NCBI GenBank assembly: GCA_048498415.1
Contig: JBEHYA010000113.1
Location: 1 to 5,028, forward strand
Length of the DNA stretch: 5,028 nucleotides
Source of the DNA: JBEHYA01 sp048498415
Lineage (GTDB): Bacteria > Pseudomonadota > Alphaproteobacteria > UBA9219 > RGZA01
Direction: 5' to 3'
Made by a program: the position numbers and the translations under genes. Shown here piece by piece: positions 1 through 5,028 of the stretch (its first letter is position 1; every line of letters begins with the position of its first letter). The notes under the pieces were generated by a model. The model saw nothing but the letters and a program-made list of their open reading frames with translations. It had not been told where the DNA came from and did no database searches.

Positions 1-796
1 GCACCAAACCGCCGAGGTGTTGATCAGGAGCAGCGATGTCAATGTGTTCTATAACAATAACAACCAGATCAGCATCTATACGCCCAACGGCTTTTCGCTG
101 ATGGATATCAACGCCAACCAGTTCAGCTGGAACGGCACGCAGATCATCGGCGCGGGCGGCGCGGGCGATGTCACCAACCAGCTCACCGGCGGCAAGATCG
201 AAGCCCTGACCGGGATGATCTATACCGGTTCCGACACCACCACGCTGAACGATCCCGGCAAGGCCGCGATTTACAAGCTTACCCAGCAGCTGGATACGCT
301 GGTTAATCTGTTCACCAACGCCTCCGGCACCTTTGCTACCGCCTATAATACGCCCACGGCCGGCAGCGCGGGCGAATTGGCCAGCGCGTTCTTCAGCACC
401 GGCACCACGCGTTATAATTTTTCTGTGAACGCCAGTCTGCTCGACGGCTCGAAAACGATTAAAACGGAAGCCGCCACGGGCGTGGCCACCGACATGGATC
501 TGGCAACCCGCACCTTCTCGACCACCGGCATCAATTTAAGCAACCAGACCTATAGCAGCCTGACCAACGGCATTATCTATACGCAAAACCAGAATGCCGA
601 ACATTTAAAGGGTCTCGCCGATACGTACAGCACGCAGAAAGATAATTACCTGAAGCGCCTGCAGGACGATACCGGTGTGAATGTGGATGACGAGATCGTG
701 AGCCTCACGCAGCTGCAGAATAATTATTCCGCCATGGCGCGCGTGATCACCACGGTGCAGAAGATGTATGATATTTTAGATGGTCTTGGCCAATAA
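1..796 (+). CDS. flgK: Flagellar hook-associated protein 1 FlgK, C-terminal part (5'-truncated by window edge)
   Basis: FlgK is the first of the two junction proteins between flagellar hook and filament; it is exported through the flagellar type III system and acts outside the cell. The reading frame is already open at the left edge (first full codon at base 2), so the GTG at 17 is not the true start; about 264 residues are visible. Near the beginning is a beta-rich stretch typical of the FlgK middle region, followed by a GGKIEALTGM segment (about bases 188-217), where FlgK proteins usually have GG-(x)-L-GALL before a long helix. The last 39 residues (about bases 677-793) are the conserved axial C-terminal helix, with NVDDEIVSLTQLQNNY and ARVITTVQKMYDIL, close to the FlgK/FlgE family pattern NVDEEM..L...Q.AY.A.ARVI.T...M.D.LL. 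No cysteine is visible, as is usual for exported axial proteins. flgL follows after 11 bases, the classical flgKL order. Identification is secure; the missing N-terminus cannot be assessed. Confidence 0.93.
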   Translation, partial: HQTAEVLIRSSDVNVFYNNNNQISIYTPNGFSLMDINANQFSWNGTQIIGAGGAGDVTNQLTGGKIEALTGMIYTGSDTTTLNDPGKAAIYKLTQQLDTLVNLFTNASGTFATAYNTPTAGSAGELASAFFSTGTTRYNFSVNASLLDGSKTIKTEAATGVATDMDLATRTFSTTGINLSNQTYSSLTNGIIYTQNQNAEHLKGLADTYSTQKDNYLKRLQDDTGVNVDDEIVSLTQLQNNYSAMARVITTVQKMYDILDGLGQ

Positions 797-807
797 CGAG
801 GTAACCC

Positions 808-1758
808 ATGGTTAACATTTCAACACTCGGCCTCGGCACCCAAAGCATCCTGCAGATCCGCAACGTGCAGGCCCAGCTCGACCATCTCACCGAACAGCTG
901 GCGACCGGCAAACGCTCGAGCAGCCTGTCCGATTACACGCTCACGGAAACCCGCCGAATCCTCGATTTCCGCACCGATATCGCCAAGCGCACGTCGTATC
1001 TTGATGTCATCAATATCGCGCAGCCGCGCATGAAGATTTACGACAATTCGCTGACCTCGCTCACCGATATCACCAACCAGGCGCTCAGCCTCGCCAACAG
1101 CACTGAAAATTTTGAAGAAGCGACGAACACCGCCGTGTCCAGCCAAGTCAAAGGCTTCATGGATCAGTTCTCGTTCTTCCTCAACCAGAAGCTGGGCGAC
1201 CGCAACCTGTTCGCTGGCGGCCGCTATACCACCAAACCGGTGGGCGATCTGGATGCGCTGGCCACCGTCACTGACTCGGATGCCGTGACCACCGGCACCA
1301 CGCTGGCCGCTTACGATACGCAGGCGCCCGGCACCAGCGCCGCAGCGTATACGAAAGATTCCGTGACCATCGACGATAATTACACCGTGCAATACGGCAT
1401 CAGCAGCAACGATGCCGCGTTCCAGAATCTGGCTTTGGGTTTGCGCTGGATGAAAGCGGCCGCGAATGATTCAGCTAATTACGCTGCCGACATGGCCAAG
1501 GCGCGCGATTTCCTCACGGCGGCCAAGCCGCTGCTGGCCACGCTGCAGGGCACGAATGCCGCCAATCTCTCGCGTTTGGATGATTTGAAGCAGCAGCATA
1601 CAACCTTCATCAGCACGCTCACCAACGAGGTCTCGAATATCCAGACCATCGACTCGGCGGAAGTCGCGACAAAAATTACTTTTGCACAATCCCGATTACA
1701 GGCAAGTTATTCAGCAACCGCCATTATCGCGCAGTTATCCTTGACCAAGTACATTTAA
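808..1758 (+). CDS. flgL: Flagellar hook-associated protein 3 FlgL
   Basis: FlgL is the second hook-filament junction protein, joining FlgK to the flagellin filament. The 316-residue product has the flagellin-type N-terminal helix (residues about 1-140: MVNISTLGLGTQSI, then EQLATGKRSSSLSD, matching the FlgL consensus around QLATGKR), the FlgL-type NLFAGGRYTTKPV motif at 133-145, a variable Ala/Thr/Asp-rich middle (about 146-200), and a C-terminal helix at 278-316 ending QASYSATAIIAQLSLTKYI. That ending is the FlgL form (LQASY.AT..I.QLSL..Y) rather than the flagellin form ending in LLR. It lacks cysteine. The ATG at 808 is preceded by GAGG (798-801) with 6 bases spacing, which supports this start. 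The length fits FlgL (about 300 residues). It follows flgK by 11 bases and is almost certainly co-transcribed. The alternative, a short flagellin, is less likely because of the LFAGG motif and the flgK neighbour. Confidence 0.92.
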   Translation: MVNISTLGLGTQSILQIRNVQAQLDHLTEQLATGKRSSSLSDYTLTETRRILDFRTDIAKRTSYLDVINIAQPRMKIYDNSLTSLTDITNQALSLANSTENFEEATNTAVSSQVKGFMDQFSFFLNQKLGDRNLFAGGRYTTKPVGDLDALATVTDSDAVTTGTTLAAYDTQAPGTSAAAYTKDSVTIDDNYTVQYGISSNDAAFQNLALGLRWMKAAANDSANYAADMAKARDFLTAAKPLLATLQGTNAANLSRLDDLKQQHTTFISTLTNEVSNIQTIDSAEVATKITFAQSRLQASYSATAIIAQLSLTKYI

Positions 1759-1791
1759 TGGCGCGTCCTAAGTATGTGTTATTCTTGCAGT

Positions 1792-1795
1792 GAGG
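1792..1795 (+). promoter_or_regulatory. Ribosome binding site of the methyltransferase gene
   Basis: GAGG lies 7 bases before the ATG at 1803. It decides the start: the next in-frame ATG (codon 21) would cut into the SYVMALRGIRG segment, which this methyltransferase family keeps just before the SAM-binding motif. Confidence 0.7.
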
Positions 1796-1802
1796 CAGTC
1801 TT

Positions 1803-3317
1803 ATGTTAGCGGCGAAGTCGTCGTTACGTGTTCCGTTCGATCCGATTACAGTCAGTTACGTCATGGCGCTGCGCGGTATCCGCGGCCGCTTGCCGAACGA
1901 ACCCTTCACCTATGCGGAACTGGGCTGTGGCGCGGGCGACCGGCTGATCCTGCTGGCTGCCTCCAACCCGGAAGGCACCTTCTTCGGCTTCGATCCCGAT
2001 TTGGCCAAGCTGAACATCGCCGCGGAGCGCGCGGAAAATTACGGCGTTAAAAATCTTACCTTCGCGCAGGCCTCCGCCAGCATGCTGAAGCAGGCGGTGG
2101 AAGATGGCGTGATCGCCGCCAAAAGCTTCGATTACCTGGCCTATGATGAAATCGATAATCCCGCGAAAGAAAGCTTAACCAGCCTGCAAGCCTGCGTGCG
2201 CGCGCTGCTGCGCGATGGCGGTGCGTTTGCCTACCATTACCGCACCTACGATGACGAAAACGGCCATGAACTGCTGTTCCAAAGCCTTGCCCGCCATCTA
2301 TTGGCCGAAAGCCCGGATAAGGCCGACCAGCTGGCCGCAGATATCCGCGCCATGGGCCAGCTCTATTTCGCCACCCAGCCGCTGCAGGCCGATGCGTTCG
2401 ATCAAGCCATCAAAGCCGGCAAAGGCGGTGAATGGCTGAAGGGTAAAATTCCTGCCGATACGCGCTCCAGCAAAACCGTGCAGGTCAGCCAGGCGTTCAC
2501 GGGTAACGGTCTCAGCTTTGTGGGCAGCGGCCTGATCGGCAATAATTATATGGAACTGTCGGTTCCCGGCGGCGCCCATGCCGGGCTTGTGGCGCGGCGC
2601 AGCCATCCGCTTTATGAAGCGCTTAAAGATTTTGCCATGCACGCCGGTGAACGCCTGGATATCTGGGGCGCCGAGCCGCTGGCGCGTACCGAAAACCTGG
2701 TCACGCTGTTTGGCGCCTTTACCTTTGGCACCACCGAAGTGCCGGAACGCGTGGCCCGCACCGTCACCTTCCAGGGCAAGAGCTTCTCGTTCGTGAGCCC
2801 GCTTTATAGTGGCATTTTGTCGCTCGCCACCGTCATGCCCGTCACCATGGGCGACCTGGTCAACCACGAAACGCTGGCCGGCGTCGATGCGCTAACGGTG
2901 CTCAATGCCGTGCAGATGATGGTTGCCTGCGGCGTGTTACAGCCCATGCGCGCCTCGTATGTTGGCGGCGTGGAGATGAACCACCCGCGCCTTTCCGGCA
3001 GCTATAACGCGGCGCTGCGCGACACGGCGGTGGATTTTCAGGATTATCTGTTCGCCTCTTCCGTGGTGGGCCGGCCGGTGCAGTTCTCCGGCATGAACGC
3101 GATGATCTTGAAGGCGCTTGATAAAGGCGGCCTCAACGACGTGGGTAATCTGCTCGCTCAGGATCTGATGCGCATGGCCGATCACCCATATCTCCGCCCG
3201 CTGGGCCTCGAAGATCCGCAGCGCGCGGTCGATGAAGCGGTGCGCCAGATCGATACCGTCTTCAACCAGTCGATGGTGCGCTGGTTCGCGCTGGGCATCG
3301 TCGCCAACGACGAATAA
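1803..3317 (+). CDS. SAM-dependent methyltransferase with regulatory middle domain (PKMT-like), possible protein methyltransferase
   Basis: This is a 504-residue cytoplasmic-type protein with no signal peptide or membrane segment visible. Residues about 10-160 form a class I methyltransferase fold: motif I ELGCGAGD (39-46) binds SAM, an acidic residue follows the second strand (FFGFDPD, 60-66), and a third strand contains FDYLAYDEIDN (109-119). The middle part (about 190-290), with GLSFVG and LKDFAMHAGERLDIW, resembles the 'methyltransferase regulatory' domain. From about 330 a stretch around SGILSLATVMPVTMGDLV and AVQMMVACGVLQPM looks like the C-terminal winged-helix part. This layout is known from proteins including the rickettsial protein-lysine methyltransferases that modify the outer-membrane protein OmpB. 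Compared with my memory of that family, motif III is divergent: YDEIDN replaces the usual HGVYSWVP-like loop, so the substrate may differ. Spacing is 44 bases from flgL and 8 bases to the TPR-glycosyltransferase gene. Methylation of a flagellar protein is inferred from context. The fold is confident; the substrate is unknown. Confidence 0.82.
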   Translation: MLAAKSSLRVPFDPITVSYVMALRGIRGRLPNEPFTYAELGCGAGDRLILLAASNPEGTFFGFDPDLAKLNIAAERAENYGVKNLTFAQASASMLKQAVEDGVIAAKSFDYLAYDEIDNPAKESLTSLQACVRALLRDGGAFAYHYRTYDDENGHELLFQSLARHLLAESPDKADQLAADIRAMGQLYFATQPLQADAFDQAIKAGKGGEWLKGKIPADTRSSKTVQVSQAFTGNGLSFVGSGLIGNNYMELSVPGGAHAGLVARRSHPLYEALKDFAMHAGERLDIWGAEPLARTENLVTLFGAFTFGTTEVPERVARTVTFQGKSFSFVSPLYSGILSLATVMPVTMGDLVNHETLAGVDALTVLNAVQMMVACGVLQPMRASYVGGVEMNHPRLSGSYNAALRDTAVDFQDYLFASSVVGRPVQFSGMNAMILKALDKGGLNDVGNLLAQDLMRMADHPYLRPLGLEDPQRAVDEAVRQIDTVFNQSMVRWFALGIVANDE

Positions 3318-3325
3318 CCCCACCA

Positions 3326-4915
3326 ATGGCGGGGCCGCATCATCCACCCGGCAAACCGCCGTCGCCCAGCGAAGCCCAGATCGCGCAAGCTGCTAAATTA
3401 TATGAAAGCGAACGTTATGCCGACGCCGGCAAGATCTGCCGCGACGTCCTCACGCGCGATCCCACAAACGTCCTCGCCTATCACATCCTCGCCAATATCG
3501 CCATGCACGCAGATAACGCCGCGATGGTGCTGGCGCTCTCTGATGCCGCGCTGAAAATCCAGCCCGACTTTGCCATCCTGCATCAGAACCGCGCCACGGC
3601 GCTGCGGCGGCAGGCCAAGCGCGACGAAGCGGAACAAGCCATTCTGCACGCGATCAAGCTCGATCCGCATGCCGCAGATTTTTATGATACCTACGCCATG
3701 ATCCTGCGCGACCAGCGCCGTTTTCCTGAAGCGCTGGCGGCCGTCAACAAGGCGCTGGAAATCCAGCCCAACCGCCCGCAGTTTTTAAACGCCAAGGCGA
3801 TTATTCTCGTGAAGTTGAATGCGCCCGAAGAGGCGCTGGCGACGATCGAGGATTATATCAAGCTCCGGCCCAAGCGCGCCGAAGGCCACAACAACCGTGC
3901 CAATATTCTCAAATCCCTGCGCCGCTACCGCGAGGCGATTGAAAGCTATACCGAAGCCCTCAAGCACAACCCCAGCATCTACATGGGCAAGGCCAATAAG
4001 GGCATGGCGCATCTGGTGCTGGGCGAATTTGAACGCGGCTGGGAATTGTTCGAACACCGCACCCCCGCCGGCAAGCCGCCGGAAGCCGGCCTGTTTGATC
4101 CTGCCCGCCGCTGGAAGGGCGAGACCGATAAGAATGCCACCATCGTGCTCTATCACGAGCAGGGCGTGGGCGATACCATCCAGTTCTGCCGCTATATCCC
4201 ATGGGTCGCAGAACGCGTGGGCCGGGTCATTGTCTCCATCCAGCCCAGCATGCACGCTTTGCTCGCTACCAATTATCCGCAGGCCGAAGTGCAGGATGTC
4301 TTTGAGCCGATTTCAACCGACTACACCTATCAGTGCCCGCTGATGAGCCTGCCCTATGTGTTCAAATCGAATGCCGAAAACATTCCTTTTGCCAAAGGCT
4401 ATCTCACGCCCGATGCCGCTAAGGTCGCCGCCTGGAAGCAACGCCTGCCGCAGGATAACAATCGGCGCATCGGCATCGTGTGGGCGGGCAATCCCAACCA
4501 CATGAACGACCATGTGCGCTCGGTGCCCGTCCAGCTGTTCGAGCCGCTGTGGAGCGTGCCGAACACCCATTTCTTTTCCATGCAGAAAGGCGATGGCGCC
4601 CTGCAGCAGATGGCGGCCCTGCCGTCCTCCCTGCCCTTTACCTATCTGGGCGACGAGCTGAACGACTTCGGCGATACCGCCGCGCTATTGGCTAATATTG
4701 ATCTCCTGATCAGCGTGGACACCTCGGTGCTGCATCTGGCCGGCGCCATCGGCACGCCCGCCTGGGGCCTCATCCAGTACGATCCCGATTACCGCTGGAT
4801 GCTCGAGCGCAACGACACGCCCTGGTACGACAGCATTCGCCTCTTCCGCCAGAACATCAACGGCAACTGGGCGGAAGTCATGAGCCGCGTCAAGCTGGCG
4901 CTGGGCAAATTATAA
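3326..4915 (+). CDS. TPR-glycosyltransferase fusion protein, FlmG-like candidate flagellin glycosyltransferase
   Basis: The 529-residue protein has two halves. Residues about 15-218 are six tetratricopeptide repeats; the consensus prolines fall at 46, 80, 114, 148, 182 and 216, exactly 34 residues apart, and a seventh degenerate repeat (219-245, GMAHLVLGEFERGWELFEHR) leads into the enzyme domain. Residues about 260-529 resemble GT-B glycosyltransferases of the GT9/GT41 type: EQGVGDTIQFCRYIP (278-292), GIVWAGNPNH (383-392), HVRSVP (396-401), and SVDTSVLHLAGAIGTP (463-478), the D-T/S-x-x-x-HLAGA loop that contacts the sugar nucleotide in this fold, then a YRWMLER...PWY segment. TPR plus GT-B is the architecture of Caulobacter FlmG, in which the TPRs bind flagellin and the enzyme domain transfers a nonulosonic acid. 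Here the donor is unknown. The start at 3326 lacks a clear Shine-Dalgarno sequence; with only 8 bases after the previous stop, translation is probably coupled. A general TPR-GT acting on another protein or glycan is the main alternative, so no symbol is assigned. Confidence 0.82.
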   Translation: MAGPHHPPGKPPSPSEAQIAQAAKLYESERYADAGKICRDVLTRDPTNVLAYHILANIAMHADNAAMVLALSDAALKIQPDFAILHQNRATALRRQAKRDEAEQAILHAIKLDPHAADFYDTYAMILRDQRRFPEALAAVNKALEIQPNRPQFLNAKAIILVKLNAPEEALATIEDYIKLRPKRAEGHNNRANILKSLRRYREAIESYTEALKHNPSIYMGKANKGMAHLVLGEFERGWELFEHRTPAGKPPEAGLFDPARRWKGETDKNATIVLYHEQGVGDTIQFCRYIPWVAERVGRVIVSIQPSMHALLATNYPQAEVQDVFEPISTDYTYQCPLMSLPYVFKSNAENIPFAKGYLTPDAAKVAAWKQRLPQDNNRRIGIVWAGNPNHMNDHVRSVPVQLFEPLWSVPNTHFFSMQKGDGALQQMAALPSSLPFTYLGDELNDFGDTAALLANIDLLISVDTSVLHLAGAIGTPAWGLIQYDPDYRWMLERNDTPWYDSIRLFRQNINGNWAEVMSRVKLALGKL

Positions 4916-4927
4916 AAAACAACGTAC

Positions 4928-5000
4928 GCCCCGGCGAAAGCCGGGGCCCATGGCGCAGCAATCCGAATGCGGATGGATGGGCCCCGTTTTTCAACGGGGC
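4928..5000. repeat. Nested palindromic intergenic element (two inverted 24-base units)
   Basis: Two 24-base units face each other, 4928-4951 and 4977-5000. Each folds alone: unit 1 is an 8-bp stem GCCCCGGC/GCCGGGGC closed by a GAAA loop (4928-4947); unit 2 is an 8-bp stem GCCCCGTT/AACGGGGC with a TTTC loop (4981-5000). Read in opposite orientation, the units differ at only four bases, and these four form two base pairs that are changed on both sides, so the stem is kept. The units can also pair with each other through a perfect 10-bp stem (4942-4951 with 4977-4986), enclosing a 25-base spacer with a small 5-bp hairpin ATCCG/CGGAT (4961-4965, 4970-4974). Stems of this kind after gene ends are common in alphaproteobacterial genomes as dispersed palindromic repeats. 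Whether other copies exist cannot be seen here. Confidence 0.85.
4928..5000 (+). terminator. Possible transcript 3' end structure of the flagellar operon
   Basis: The GC-rich hairpins begin 12 bases after the stop codon at 4913-4915 and are the only strong structure at the end of the gene row, so they may stop transcription or protect the mRNA 3' end. Neither stem is directly followed by a T-run on the + strand (CCATGG after the first, ATGAGGGAG after the second), so this is not a canonical intrinsic terminator. On the - strand the first stem is followed, after 8 bases, by six T, so it could also serve a convergent gene lying beyond the window. Low confidence for the role; the structure itself is clear. 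Confidence 0.35.
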
Positions 5001-5028
5001 ATGAGGGAGTGATTTAGTAATTTTAGCT

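Larger units (their letters stand above)
4916..5028. other. Intergenic region after the TPR-glycosyltransferase gene
   Basis: These 113 bases hold no supported coding region. An A-run (4914-4919) overlapping the stop codon is followed by the palindromic element, and the last 28 bases (5001-5028) are AT-rich without a recognisable start, ribosome binding site or promoter. Confidence 0.75.

Noticed and set aside
820..1392. Long open frame on the - strand opposite flgL (190 codons)
   Set aside because: It lies wholly inside flgL, its translation has low complexity and resembles no family, and GC-rich codon bias on the + strand explains its openness. The same holds for the - strand frames at 2298-2867 and 3785-4255.
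1741..1775. TTGACC at 1741 as a -35 box with a -10 box in the flgL-methyltransferase gap
   Set aside because: It lies in flgL codons, and no TATAAT-like hexamer occurs 16-18 bases downstream.
1759..1789. Sigma-54-like promoter (TGGCGC followed later by TTGCA) before the methyltransferase
   Set aside because: The spacing between the TGGC and TTGC elements is far longer than the fixed sigma-54 arrangement, and the base expected at the correct spacing is absent.
1790..2050. Second + strand frame overlapping the methyltransferase start
   Set aside because: Its translation is arginine-rich and family-less, and it overlaps the part of the methyltransferase that carries motif I.
4069..4094. Repeated GCCGGC palindromes inside the TPR-glycosyltransferase gene
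   Set aside because: They encode an ordinary Pro/Gly/Ala-rich linker in a GC-rich gene and form no stem longer than expected for such composition.
4920..5028. 3' end of a convergent - strand gene at the right edge
   Set aside because: Stop triplets are present on the - strand close to 5025, but too little sequence is visible to tell a gene end from chance.

Overview
The window is a compact, single-direction (+ strand) stretch from a flagellated Gram-negative bacterium. The protein sequences and the neighbourhood (flgK-flgL followed by surface-modification-type genes) look alphaproteobacterial. I infer this from family resemblance and the moderately GC-rich codons, and I cannot name a genus.

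Layout. Bases 1-796 are the 3' part of flgK (hook-filament junction protein, open at the left edge). Bases 808-1758 are a complete flgL (second junction protein). After a 44-base gap comes a 504-residue SAM-dependent methyltransferase (1803-3317). It resembles proteins with a methyltransferase domain, a 'regulatory' middle domain and a winged-helix-like C-terminal part, the family that includes the rickettsial surface-protein lysine methyltransferases. Eight bases later is a 529-residue protein (3326-4915) with six exactly phased TPRs and a GT-B glycosyltransferase-like domain, an architecture like the flagellin glycosyltransferase FlmG of Caulobacter. The last 113 bases hold no gene. They contain a 73-base nested palindromic element made of two inverted copies of a 24-base unit.

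How the genes may work together. FlgK and FlgL build the adaptor between hook and filament. The two downstream enzymes are cytoplasmic-type proteins in the same transcription direction with short spacing. The simplest inference is a flagellar late operon whose last two genes modify a flagellar protein (flagellin, or FlgK/FlgL) by methylation and glycosylation before or during export. The families are well supported by the sequence. The substrate is inference from gene order only.

No RNA gene, insertion sequence, CRISPR array or convincing promoter was found.
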